Below the pieces are notes generated by a model that was not told the origin of the DNA, made no database searches, and saw only the letters and a program-made list of their open reading frames with translations. Shown here one piece after another: positions 25,547 to 33,658 of a stretch of DNA of 53,504 bases (its first letter is position 1; each line of letters begins with the position of its first letter). The translations under genes were made by a program, and so were the position numbers. This stretch comes from RGIG3009 sp045653425 (GTDB lineage Bacteria > Bacillota > Clostridia > Oscillospirales > Acutalibacteraceae). The DNA is taken from assembly GCA_045653425.1 (NCBI GenBank), contig JAZOLU010000004.1:1-53504 (forward strand), given 5' to 3'.

Positions 25547-25562
25547 GTTAGCGGCGGCTAAC
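25547..25562. promoter_or_regulatory. Metal-box palindrome 3 between feoA and feoB
   Basis: GTTAG CGGCGG CTAAC, the third copy of the same palindrome, lying past the feoA hairpin and 60 bases before feoB. No clear promoter accompanies it, so it may act as a roadblock or mark an internal promoter. Confidence 0.7.
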
Positions 25563-25622
25563 TTAGGCTTGTAACTTTATCCGAAAGGAACCACATAAGG
25601 TCAAGAAAGAGGAGGTACACAT

Positions 25623-27659
25623 ATGAGAATTGCTTTAACAGGTAACCCAAACTCAGGTAAAACCACAATGTACAATGCGCTGACCGGCCGCAACGAAAAG
25701 GTCGGCAACTGGGCAGGGGTCACGGTTGACAAGAAAGAACATACAATTAAGAAAGTGTATGCAGGTAGCAAGCGGATTACTGCCGTTGACCTTCCCGGTG
25801 CCTATTCTATGTCGCCATTTACAAGTGAGGAAAGTATTACCAGTTCTTACGTTAAGAACGAAAATCCCGATGTTATCATCAACATTGTGGATGCGGATAA
25901 TCTGAGCCGCAGTCTGTTTTTTACCACGCAATTGTTGGAGTTGGGTATTCCCGTGGTTGTAGCACTCAACAAGAGTGACATCGGTAAGAAAAAAGGCAAC
26001 GAAATTGACGCAGAGGCGCTTTCCGCAAAGCTCGGTTGCCCCGTTGTGAAAACCGTTTCCACTTCGGCAGACGGATTAAAAAAGCTTGTTGAAACGGTAA
26101 TTGCTCAAGTAGGTAAAAAACAGAGAGCACTATACCTGCAAAAATATGTTGATTTGACTGACAAGGCACAGGTGGAAGCCGCAGACCGTACACGCTTTGC
26201 CTTGGTAAACAAAATTGTAAGAGACGTTGAACGGCGTAAAGTGTTTACCAACACCAGAAATTTGGATGATAAGATTGACGCCGTTCTCACAAATAAGTGG
26301 CTCGGTATTCCAATTTTCGCTGTGGTGATGTTCCTTGTTTTTTACATTTCTCAAAGTACGCTCGGTGCTTGGGTTGCTGACGGATATGAGTTTGAAAACG
26401 GCACGTTTATCCCCGGTCTTGTACCGCTTCTGGAAACCTTTCAAGGATGGGTTGGCGGCCTTCTTGAAAATGCCAATCCTTTACTTTCCGCCATCTTGGT
26501 TGACGGCGTTATCGGCGGTGTGGTTGCCGTTGTTGGATTCTTGCCTCTCGTTATGGTAATGTACTTCCTTATTGCCCTTTTGGAAGATTGCGGGTATATG
26601 TCTCGCGCCGCTGTTGTTCTTGACCCTATATTCAAACGGGTTGGTCTTTCGGGCAAATCGGTGATTCCCTTTGTCATCACCATTGGTTGTGCCGTTCCCG
26701 GCGTTATGGCGAGCCGTACCATCCGCAACGAGCGTGAGCGCAGAGCAACCGCAATGCTGGCTCCCTTTATGCCTTGCGGCGCAAAGATTCCTGTTATCTC
26801 GCTGTTTGCCGGTGCGTTTTTCGAGAATGCTTGGTGGGTCAGTGCGTTGATGTATTTTGCGGGTATCGCACTTATTTTCCTCGGTGCATTGCTTATCAAT
26901 GCTATTACCGGCTACAAAGCAAGAAAATCCTTCTTTATCATAGAGCTTCCCGAATACAGGGTCCCTTCTTTTTGGGGTGCTTTCAAGTCGATGTGTAGCC
27001 GCGGCTGGGCTTATATTGTAAAGGCCGCTACCATCATCCTGCTGTGCAATATGGCGGTGCAGTTGATGCAGAGCTTTACTTGGAGTTTCCAAGTGTCTGA
27101 AACGGCCGATGCTTCTATTTTGGCTTCGATTGCGTCTCCTTTTGCTTATTTGCTTGTTCCGGTTGTGGGCGTTCTTTCCTGGCAGTTGGCGGCGGCAGCG
27201 ATTACCGGCTTTATTGCCAAAGAGAATGTGGTTGGCACTCTTGCCGTTTGCTTTGTCGGTCTGGATAATCTTATCGACACCGAGGAACTCACGCTTATGG
27301 AGGGTGCCGGTGCCGAGGTGGCGGGCATTATGGCCATTACCAAGGTGGCGGCTCTTGCGTATTTAATGTTTAACCTGTACAGTCCGCCGTGTTTTGCGGC
27401 TATCGGTGCTATGAATGCGGAGATGAAGAGTGCAAAATGGCTTTGGGGCGGCATTGGGCTTCAACTTGCCGTTGGCTATACTGTGGCGTACCTTGTGTAC
27501 ACTATTGGTACGCTGATTACCGGTGCGCCGCTCAACGTCGGCGCGGCTATCGGCGGCTTTGTCGCCGTGGCTGTTATGGCGGCGGGTGTGGTGGCTATTA
27601 TTATGAATAACAATAAGAAAATAAACACAGAGTACGTTTTGAAACGTGTTAAAAACTAA
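25623..27659 (+). CDS. feoB: Ferrous iron transporter B
   Basis: Fe2+ uptake GTPase-permease, 678 residues. The N-terminal G domain has G1 GNPNSGKTT (residues 7-15), G2 GVTV, G3 DLPG and G4 NKSD, then a helical GDI domain (about 170-230). The membrane domain carries the two Gate repeats, including CGYMSRAAVVLD and CAVPGVMASR. GAGGAGG gives a strong ribosome site. Codon choice (many T-ending codons) and AT-richer sequence differ from the flanking genes, suggesting acquisition of the feo block from elsewhere. Confidence 0.97.
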   Translation: MRIALTGNPNSGKTTMYNALTGRNEKVGNWAGVTVDKKEHTIKKVYAGSKRITAVDLPGAYSMSPFTSEESITSSYVKNENPDVIINIVDADNLSRSLFFTTQLLELGIPVVVALNKSDIGKKKGNEIDAEALSAKLGCPVVKTVSTSADGLKKLVETVIAQVGKKQRALYLQKYVDLTDKAQVEAADRTRFALVNKIVRDVERRKVFTNTRNLDDKIDAVLTNKWLGIPIFAVVMFLVFYISQSTLGAWVADGYEFENGTFIPGLVPLLETFQGWVGGLLENANPLLSAILVDGVIGGVVAVVGFLPLVMVMYFLIALLEDCGYMSRAAVVLDPIFKRVGLSGKSVIPFVITIGCAVPGVMASRTIRNERERRATAMLAPFMPCGAKIPVISLFAGAFFENAWWVSALMYFAGIALIFLGALLINAITGYKARKSFFIIELPEYRVPSFWGAFKSMCSRGWAYIVKAATIILLCNMAVQLMQSFTWSFQVSETADASILASIASPFAYLLVPVVGVLSWQLAAAAITGFIAKENVVGTLAVCFVGLDNLIDTEELTLMEGAGAEVAGIMAITKVAALAYLMFNLYSPPCFAAIGAMNAEMKSAKWLWGGIGLQLAVGYTVAYLVYTIGTLITGAPLNVGAAIGGFVAVAVMAAGVVAIIMNNNKKINTEYVLKRVKN

Positions 27660-27683
27660 ACCGGATTGGGTGGAGTGATATTG

Positions 27684-28064
27684 GTGGAAAATGCGATTGT
27701 TGTTTTGGTTTTGATTGTTATTGCGGCAGGGATTGGTTGGTATCTTGTCCGTGCCAAAAAGCGTGGCGAGACCTGCATTGGTTGCCCAAGTGCCAAGCAG
27801 TGTGTCGGTCATTGCGGCTGCGAAAATGAGAACCATCTTTCGCAAAAACCTGCAGATGTGTTGTGTGAAAAAACCTTTAAGGTGGACGGTATGCACTGCG
27901 AGCATTGCAAGGGCCGTGTGGAACAAGCGGTTAATGATATTCAAGGTGTAAGCGGTAAAGTAGACCTTAAAAAAGGGGAGCTTGCCGTGCGCTACACCGC
28001 CGAGGTGGCGGACGATGTTATCAAATCCGCGATTGCAAACGCGGGATTTACAGTAGTGGAATAA
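27684..28064 (+). CDS. FeoB-associated Cys-rich membrane protein fused to an HMA domain
   Basis: Starts 24 bases after feoB. The N-terminus is one membrane helix (ENAIVVLVLIVIAAGIGWYLV), followed by the short Cys-rich tail typical of FeoB-associated proteins (CIGCPSAKQCVGHCGC). Here it continues into a ~65-residue heavy-metal-associated domain with the copper-chaperone-type motif GMHCEHC. The start codon is uncertain: GTG at 27684 sits eight bases after GGAG, with TTG at 27681 as an alternative. Known FeoB-associated proteins are usually only the first part. The fusion suggests metal delivery to or from the Feo complex, or loss of metal specificity; both are inference. Confidence 0.82.
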   Translation: MENAIVVLVLIVIAAGIGWYLVRAKKRGETCIGCPSAKQCVGHCGCENENHLSQKPADVLCEKTFKVDGMHCEHCKGRVEQAVNDIQGVSGKVDLKKGELAVRYTAEVADDVIKSAIANAGFTVVE

Positions 28065-28077
28065 TTATTTTTATGAG

Positions 28078-28114
28078 ACCTCATTCATTCCGTTGGGAGT
28101 GGATGAGGTTTTCT
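28078..28114 (+). terminator. Terminator of the feo operon
   Basis: ACCTCATTCA pairs with TGGATGAGGT (one G-T pair) around a 12-base loop, then TTTTCTGC on the plus strand, 13 bases after the stop. Confidence 0.7.
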
Positions 28115-28165
28115 GCTTCGGTGCGGGTGTTCGTAAACGGACTTGAACAACGTTTTTCAAAAGTA

Positions 28166-28194
28166 TTGCAAATTACTGAAAGAAGTGGTATACT
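28166..28194 (+). promoter_or_regulatory. Promoter of the structured RNA / immunity gene
   Basis: TTGCAA-N17-TATACT. The expected transcription start (about 28201) coincides with the first base of the outer stem of the structured RNA. Confidence 0.8.
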
Positions 28195-28199
28195 TATGT

Positions 28200-28417
28200 T
28201 CGCCAAACAATCTAAATATTCGTAGTTATAGGTGTATTTCTTTTTATTGGGAATATTATGCCTTTTTTGCTACACAATTAATCGAACTCATTTTGGTAAA
28301 AATGCAGCTCCCGTTTGATTGTGTAGTTTCACCTATGCTTCGAATAGATTGTTTGGCGACAATTGGAGTCTGCGTTTTTCGGTGCGTTGACTTCGGTTGG
28401 CGCACTTTTTTATTTTT
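28200..28417 (+). ncRNA. Structured leader RNA or small RNA ending in a terminator
   Basis: The region folds as one nested structure. P1: 28200-28214 with 28345-28359, 15 bp without mismatch. P1b: TTCG 28219-28222 with CGAA 28341-28344. P2: ATAGGTG 28228-28234 with CACCTAT 28330-28336. P3: CTACACAAT 28270-28278 with ATTGTGTAG 28318-28326. P4: CATTTT/AAAATG hairpin at 28289-28304. Then a 10-bp stem with a TTCG loop and T tract (28382-28417) ends the RNA just before the ribosome site of the immunity gene. It is either a riboswitch-like leader or a separate small RNA. I cannot assign it to a known family; a 6S-like rod with a large bubble is one alternative. An open frame crosses it but has no ribosome site. 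Confidence 0.72.
28382..28417 (+). terminator. Intrinsic terminator in front of the immunity gene
   Basis: GTGCGTTGAC / GTTGGCGCAC, ten pairs including G-U, UUCG-type tetraloop, followed by TTTTTTATTTTT. The AGGAGG of the next gene begins one base later. Confidence 0.88.
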
Positions 28418-28429
28418 AGGAGGATATGG

Positions 28430-28678
28430 ATGTTAATATTAGCAGCGGATACCGCCAGTACAGCCGGAGCAGGAGGTGCAAGTATGCTGCCAATCATAAT
28501 AATTGGCGCATTGCTGGGCTTGTCCTTGTATTTTATACCTACAATTGTAGCATTCAAGAAAGATCACATTAACAAAATAGGAATATTGGTACTAAATGTC
28601 TTTCTTGGTTGGTCTTTTATAGGTTGGGTAATAGCATTAATTTGGAGTGTTATGAAAAAGAATACATCTACTAAATAG
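28430..28678 (+). CDS. Small membrane protein of the superinfection-immunity family
   Basis: An 82-residue protein with two membrane segments (about residues 19-40 and 48-72) and the motif YFIPTIVAFKKDH followed by NVFLGWSFIGWVIALIW. This pattern defines the superinfection immunity family (T4 Imm-like), whose phage member blocks DNA entry of related phages; chromosomal relatives are widespread and mostly unstudied. ATG at 28430 has AGGAGG six bases upstream; a longer reading would run through the terminator. It sits in an AT-rich stretch unlike its neighbours, behind a structured RNA and next to a tRNA gene, so mobile origin is possible. Confidence 0.85.
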   Translation: MLILAADTASTAGAGGASMLPIIIIGALLGLSLYFIPTIVAFKKDHINKIGILVLNVFLGWSFIGWVIALIWSVMKKNTSTK

Positions 28679-28698
28679 ATGATAATTTAGCGAGCATC

Positions 28699-28765
28699 GG
28701 GTTTTGACACCAAAACCCATAATACACCGAAAAGAGCAAACCTTTCTCAAAAAAGAGAAAGGTTT
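28699..28765 (-). terminator. Two hairpins between immunity gene and tRNA-Leu
   Basis: GGGTTTTG / CAAAACCC at 28699-28718 and AAACCTTTCTC / GAGAAAGGTTT at 28738-28765. On the minus strand the second is followed by GCTCTTTTCGG and probably ends the tRNA transcript; the first may end the plus-strand transcript. Confidence 0.6.
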
Positions 28766-28820
28766 GTTGCTATATAAAAATTGAGTGTCCATAACTCAAA
28801 TCCGTTATGAACACTCGATA

Positions 28821-28902
28821 TGGTGCGGGCGACAAGACTTGAACTTGCACGCTTGCGCATCGGCTCCTAAGACCGACGTGTCTGCCATTCCACCACGCCC
28901 GC
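28821..28902 (-). tRNA. tRNA-Leu (anticodon TAG)
   Basis: On the minus strand the acceptor strand GCGGGCG pairs with CGCCCGC, followed by an encoded ACCA end. The anticodon arm TCGGT-CTTAGGA-GCCGA gives anticodon TAG. A variable arm of the class II kind (TGCGCAAGCGT region) and the T arm GCAAG-TTCAAGT-CTTGT are present. Length 82 bases including CCA, so the 3' end is encoded. Confidence 0.95.
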
Positions 28903-28913
28903 GTATGTTAGCC

Positions 28914-28942
28914 AGTATATCATACCTTTGCAAAAAATGCAA
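28914..28942 (-). promoter_or_regulatory. Promoter of tRNA-Leu
   Basis: On the minus strand TTGCAT-N17-TATACT, 11 bases before the tRNA 5' end. Confidence 0.78.
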
Positions 28943-29036
28943 ATGGTTTTCACGGTATTTGGAAAAAAGAGGGACAACGTTACATAGATATGCCATATAT
29001 GGTGAAATATTCCGGCGAGGATTTTGTCAAAAGCGG

Positions 29037-29065
29037 TTGAATTTGGTAGGCGTTTTTGGTATGAT
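29037..29065 (+). promoter_or_regulatory. Promoter of the GHL10 lipoprotein gene
   Basis: TTGAAT-N17-TATGAT, 24 bases before the proposed TTG start. Confidence 0.65.
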
Positions 29066-29089
29066 AAAACAAAATGGGGGTGTGTGGCG

Positions 29090-30556
29090 TTGGCAAGGAT
29101 GCGGTTTTGTGCGGGCATTTTGGTGTTGCTGCTGCTGCTGTGCAGTGGTTGTGCCAAACAAACAGCGGTTCATATAAGCGATGCCACTACCACTACCACC
29201 GGCAGTGCATCCGCCATCGTTACGGTAACCACCACGGCGGAAAGCACCATCGTTACGGTAACCACCACGGCGGAAAGCACCATCTTTACAGATGCGACCG
29301 ACGAAACGAGTACAACCGGCAGTGCCACGGGCAGTAGCACAGCCCCTCATTCAACTCTCGGTAGTAGTACAACCACGAGCACCAAGCGCACGTCTACCAC
29401 CACTGCTGTGGTGACAACCACGGGCAAGACCACGGGCAAACCCAGCGTATCTGCCCCCGCGATAAGCGGCGAGTTACGCGGCGCGTGGGTGTCGTATATA
29501 GAATTGGAAGAGTTGTTCAAAACCTGCACCACACCGGCAAAAGCCAAAGCCGCGCTGGATACGATGATGAGTGACCTGGCAAGTTATGGGATAAACGCGG
29601 TGTTCTTTCACGTGCGCGCCAACAGCGATGCGTATTATTCCTCTTCCATTTTTAAGGCGGCGGCGTCCGCAAAAAAATTGTTAGCGGTGGGGTTTGACCC
29701 GCTGAAGTATGCGGTGGAAGCGGCACACAAGCGTGGGATGCAGTTGCACGCGTGGGTGAACCCTTACCGCGCGGGCAAGCAGACGGCGTATTTGGTGGCG
29801 GGAATTCCCACGTTTACCGACACGGCGGGGCGGTATTATTACGTTCCCACCTCGGCGGCGGCGCAAAAATTGATATTGGACGGCGTGCGTGAGTTGCTTA
29901 ACAACTACGCCGTGGACGGTATTCAGTATGACGATTATTTTTACCCCTCCGGCGTGTTAGGGAAAAACACGGTATATAGTTTTGAAAGTGCCGATTATGA
30001 GGCGTACAAAACGGCGGGCGGCACACTTTCGGTGGGGGATTGGCGGCGCGCGGGGGTGGATAACCTGATTGCGGGCACCCACACGCTCACCTCCGCCAAG
30101 CAGAAAGTGTTTGGCGTTTCGCCGGCAATTAATGCCGAAAACACGTACACCGCATTGTATGCGGATTGCCGCAAATGGTTGGCACAGGCGGGGTATGTGG
30201 ATTATCTCTGCCCACAGATATATACGGGATTTGAACATAGCACACAGCCGTTTAACAAGGCGGTGGATACCTGGCAGGGGTACAAGCGTCACTCGTCGGT
30301 ATCGTTGTATTTTGGGGTGGCGTTGTACAAAATCGGCAGTTATACCGATGCTTATGCCGGTGTGGGCAAAACGGAGTGGAAAACGCACAATGACATTATG
30401 AAGCGTTCGGTGCAATACTTGCGTTCCAAGCGCGTACTGGGCATCGCATTTTACAGTTACAGTTTCTTTAAGCCGGGCGAAAAGGCGGGTTTGTCTTCCA
30501 CGGCCGATATTAAAGTGGCACAAGCCGAAATTCGCAACTTGTTGGCGATTTTGTAA
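29090..30556 (+). CDS. GHL10-family glycosidase lipoprotein (DigH/YngK-like)
   Basis: An exported lipoprotein: hydrophobic signal ending LLLLLLCSGC, then a Thr/Ser-rich spacer of ~120 residues, then a glycosyl-hydrolase-like 10 domain from ELRGAWVSYIELEELF onward. The acidic active-site motif DGIQYDDYFYP is intact (Asp281, Asp282). The family includes E. coli DigH (YddW), which cleaves peptidoglycan glycans stripped of stem peptides. TTG at 29090 is preferred (GGGGG nine bases upstream); ATG at 29099 is possible. The spacer is encoded by repetitive DNA. The gene precedes a larger protein combining a related domain with an amidase, 15 bases downstream. Confidence 0.88.
   Translation: MARMRFCAGILVLLLLLCSGCAKQTAVHISDATTTTTGSASAIVTVTTTAESTIVTVTTTAESTIFTDATDETSTTGSATGSSTAPHSTLGSSTTTSTKRTSTTTAVVTTTGKTTGKPSVSAPAISGELRGAWVSYIELEELFKTCTTPAKAKAALDTMMSDLASYGINAVFFHVRANSDAYYSSSIFKAAASAKKLLAVGFDPLKYAVEAAHKRGMQLHAWVNPYRAGKQTAYLVAGIPTFTDTAGRYYYVPTSAAAQKLILDGVRELLNNYAVDGIQYDDYFYPSGVLGKNTVYSFESADYEAYKTAGGTLSVGDWRRAGVDNLIAGTHTLTSAKQKVFGVSPAINAENTYTALYADCRKWLAQAGYVDYLCPQIYTGFEHSTQPFNKAVDTWQGYKRHSSVSLYFGVALYKIGSYTDAYAGVGKTEWKTHNDIMKRSVQYLRSKRVLGIAFYSYSFFKPGEKAGLSSTADIKVAQAEIRNLLAIL
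29215..29280 (+). repeat. Tandem 33-bp repeat in the lipoprotein spacer
   Basis: Two identical 33-base units (29215-29247, 29248-29280) encode VTVTTTAESTI twice in the Thr-rich linker. A likely site of length variation by slippage or recombination. Confidence 0.9.
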
Positions 30557-30571
30557 CAGAGGAGTGTTGGT

Positions 30572-33500
30572 ATGGCAAAGCATATGAAACCCCCTACGCG
30601 TTCAGCGCGCGGCTGGATAGCGGCAATCGTTGCCGTTGTTTCGGTGGCGGTGTTGGCGGCGGCGTGTTTTTTGCTGTCACACAGTGGGGCTTTGCACGCC
30701 ATTGCGGGATTGTTTAACGACAGTACCTCCACTACCACAACCACAGAGGGGACAAGCACCTCCACAACCACCACGGCGCCGCAGCCGGAACCGGAGCCGC
30801 AGTATGCACTCCCGCAGGAAATGAAAGGCGTATGGCTGACCCCCGGCACAGACTATTTGGTAACAGGAAAAGAAAGCGCCGCCGCCGTGAAAAAGCAGAT
30901 TGATACGGCGTTGGCGGCGGTAGATACTTGGCAGTTTAACACGTTGCTGTTGCCACTGCACCGCGGGGAAACGGCACTTTATTTCTCCACGGTAATGGAC
31001 AGCGTGACACTGACGGAGACCGGCGGGGAGCGATTTGACCCCATTGCTTACATTGTGACACAAGCGCGGACACGCAAACTGTACGTTTACGGCGTGTTAG
31101 ACCTCCACGTGAGTGACGGAGATGCGTGGGACCCGCGCACGGCGGGGGCGATTGACCGCACGGTGACAATGGCTGCGGAGGGCGCGCGAGCATACGCGTT
31201 GGACGGCGTGTTTGTGAGCGGTTTTGCCTTTGATTTGCGGCAAATTACGGCGGACGAGCGCGACGCGACGGTTGCGGCGTTAAACACGTTGGCAACGCGC
31301 GTTTCGCAAACGCTTACAGCTACTTCCCGCAATTTGTACGTGGGGTTGCTTTCCCACGGGATTTGGGCGCACCGTTCGGTGGACGAGCGCGGTTCGGACA
31401 CCGCCGATTATTACGAAGAATTTACCGACGGTTGTGCCGACACCCTATCGTGGTTGGAGCAGGGACTGTTCCACGGCGTGATGGTGCAAAACGGTGCCTC
31501 TACCAGCCACCCGACGGCGGCGTTTCAAAAGGTACTTGCTTGGTGGAACAACACGGCGCAACGGCTGGAACTTCCATTGTATGTGTCTCATTCTGCCAAA
31601 ACCATTGGTTCGTATTTGGCGGGGTGGAAATCGCCCGACCAGTTGGCGCAACAGTACTTATATTGCAAGGACGCGGAGGCGTGGTGCGGGAGCGTATATA
31701 ACTCGCTGAACGCACTGCAAAAGGATAAATTGGGCGTGGCGGAAGCACTGAAAAAGGCCTATGCCGGCACGCTGAACGAGGAATTTTTGTACAATCAGTT
31801 AACTGTGTCGTCTCCGGCAAAAACCACCTATACCACTACGGAGTCCACCGTGACCTTTCAGGGGGGCGGTGACACGAATTTCCCGCTCACAATGAACGGC
31901 AAAACGGTGAAATTGACCGAGCACGGCTTTTTTACCCAAAAAGTAAATTTATCCATTGGGTTAAATACCGTGACGTTTTCGCACAAGGGGAAAACAAAAA
32001 CGTATCGCATTACCTACAAGCAGACGTTGGTAAAATCCGTGTCTCCCTTAGCCGATATGACGGTGGATGGAGACAGTGTATTCCTCATTCGCGCCGTGGC
32101 GCGCAAGGGTTCGGCGGTTTCCGCAGTCATTAACGGAAAAACCATTACGCTGACCGCTACCGAGGATAAAGAGGACGAAAGCGGCAATCTGCCCTCGGAT
32201 TTTCAAAGTTTTGTGGGCAGTTACACGTTGCCCAAAGGCACGGTAGGCAAGGCGCAAGCGTTGGGTTCGGTTAAGGTAACGGCAAAATATAATGGGTTGA
32301 CGGAAAGTATGACCGGCGGCAAGATTACGGTGGAGGCTTTGCCCGTGCCCGCCACCACGGCACCGCCGACTACCGACCCCACCGGTACCACCCCAACCGG
32401 CGATAAGCCGAGTGATAAACCGACGCTACCCTTGCCGGGGGATAAGGATATTGTGATTATTACCGCCGAATATGCCGAAACTTTTAATGGCGGCAATGCT
32501 ACTGACGATTGGTCGCGGCCTTACAATTCCTACTTGCCGCGCGGCACGCAGGATGCGTTGGTTAAAAAAGTGTATAACGGCAATTTGTCGTATTATTTGT
32601 TGGCATCCGGTAAGCGGGTGTATCAAAAAGATGCCAAGGTGGTTAAGGGGACCCAGCCGCAGGCGGCGCCGCTTGCAGGTGGTACGGCGACGGTGAGTGG
32701 CATACATACCGTGCTCACGTTTGATGCGGCGTGGGATGTACCGGTATATTTGGCGGCGTACCCGCAGCAGTATTATCGCGATTCCGGCACCCCCAATTAC
32801 GGCATTGAAAAGTATGGGCAAACCGCAGAGTATGTGGAAGTGACGTTCCATTACGTTACTCAAACGCCCACCGCACCGGATATGACGGGGAACCCGTTGT
32901 TTTCTGCCGCCGGTTGGATAAACAAGGGAAACAACGTGTGGGTATTGCGTTTGACGTTAAAAAACAAAGGCGATTACTACGGTTGTCAACCGGTGTGGAA
33001 CGGTGACCGCTTGACGTTGTCGTTCCTCAATCCGGTGGATATTGCCGTCAATCCCGTTTCTGCAAAATTAACGGGGGTGCGCGTGCTCATAGACCCCGGT
33101 CACGGGTCGGATAATGACAAGCCGTGGGAAGCCCCGTTTAATTTGGCGTATGCCAACGTGTTAAAAGAGAAATTGGAGGCGTTGGGTGCCACAGTGACAA
33201 TGACCCGTACCAAGGCTTTGGGGGCCAATGAGTTATCACTGGCCAGTCGCGTGACGATGGCGCACGCCGGTGACTATCATTTGGTCATCAGCGTGCATAT
33301 GAACGCGGGTGGCGGAGAAGCCACCGGCGCTACGGTGCATTATTACGATGAGCAGTCTTACACGCTTGCCTCATACATTTATCCCAAAATGCACACCACG
33401 GAAACCACTGCGAAAAACGAAAAAGGGCAACCCTATGGAGTGGGAACATCCACCAACGGGCGGCCGCGGTCGTCCGGTACGGTGTGGGGCACATTGTATA

Positions 33501-33658
33501 TGAATCGGTGTATTTTTGATTGTCCGTCGGTGTTGCTGGAATGTGCGTTTTTGGATAACCCCAAAGACAAAGAAGCGTTGATAGCCCCGGTGTACCGTGA
33601 TAAATTGATGCAAGCCGTAACCGAAGGAGTGGTAGCGTATTTTGAAGCAATGGGGTAG
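30572..33658 (+). CDS. GHL10-like domain fused to N-acetylmuramoyl-L-alanine amidase
   Basis: A 1028-residue exported protein: N-terminal membrane segment (about 15-38), Thr/Pro linker, a GHL10-like domain (about 83-400), beta-rich repeats (about 410-590), a Pro/Thr/Asp linker, another beta domain (about 625-835) and a C-terminal Amidase_3 domain. Amidase zinc/catalytic residues are present: His844 (DPGHG), Glu853, His909 (SVHMNA) and Glu990 (LLECAFLDN). In the GHL10-like domain the acidic pair expected in DGxxxDDYFYP is replaced (Ser216-Gly217 in LDGVFVSGFAF), so it is probably inactive or glycan-binding. GAGGAG precedes the ATG. birA overlaps its end. Confidence 0.88.
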   Translation: MAKHMKPPTRSARGWIAAIVAVVSVAVLAAACFLLSHSGALHAIAGLFNDSTSTTTTTEGTSTSTTTTAPQPEPEPQYALPQEMKGVWLTPGTDYLVTGKESAAAVKKQIDTALAAVDTWQFNTLLLPLHRGETALYFSTVMDSVTLTETGGERFDPIAYIVTQARTRKLYVYGVLDLHVSDGDAWDPRTAGAIDRTVTMAAEGARAYALDGVFVSGFAFDLRQITADERDATVAALNTLATRVSQTLTATSRNLYVGLLSHGIWAHRSVDERGSDTADYYEEFTDGCADTLSWLEQGLFHGVMVQNGASTSHPTAAFQKVLAWWNNTAQRLELPLYVSHSAKTIGSYLAGWKSPDQLAQQYLYCKDAEAWCGSVYNSLNALQKDKLGVAEALKKAYAGTLNEEFLYNQLTVSSPAKTTYTTTESTVTFQGGGDTNFPLTMNGKTVKLTEHGFFTQKVNLSIGLNTVTFSHKGKTKTYRITYKQTLVKSVSPLADMTVDGDSVFLIRAVARKGSAVSAVINGKTITLTATEDKEDESGNLPSDFQSFVGSYTLPKGTVGKAQALGSVKVTAKYNGLTESMTGGKITVEALPVPATTAPPTTDPTGTTPTGDKPSDKPTLPLPGDKDIVIITAEYAETFNGGNATDDWSRPYNSYLPRGTQDALVKKVYNGNLSYYLLASGKRVYQKDAKVVKGTQPQAAPLAGGTATVSGIHTVLTFDAAWDVPVYLAAYPQQYYRDSGTPNYGIEKYGQTAEYVEVTFHYVTQTPTAPDMTGNPLFSAAGWINKGNNVWVLRLTLKNKGDYYGCQPVWNGDRLTLSFLNPVDIAVNPVSAKLTGVRVLIDPGHGSDNDKPWEAPFNLAYANVLKEKLEALGATVTMTRTKALGANELSLASRVTMAHAGDYHLVISVHMNAGGGEATGATVHYYDEQSYTLASYIYPKMHTTETTAKNEKGQPYGVGTSTNGRPRSSGTVWGTLYMNRCIFDCPSVLLECAFLDNPKDKEALIAPVYRDKLMQAVTEGVVAYFEAMG

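Noticed and set aside
28143..28436. Open reading frame of 97 codons across the structured RNA
   Set aside because: No ribosome site, it starts inside the promoter region, covers the terminator, and the translation has no family resemblance; AT-rich DNA with long helices explains the open frame.
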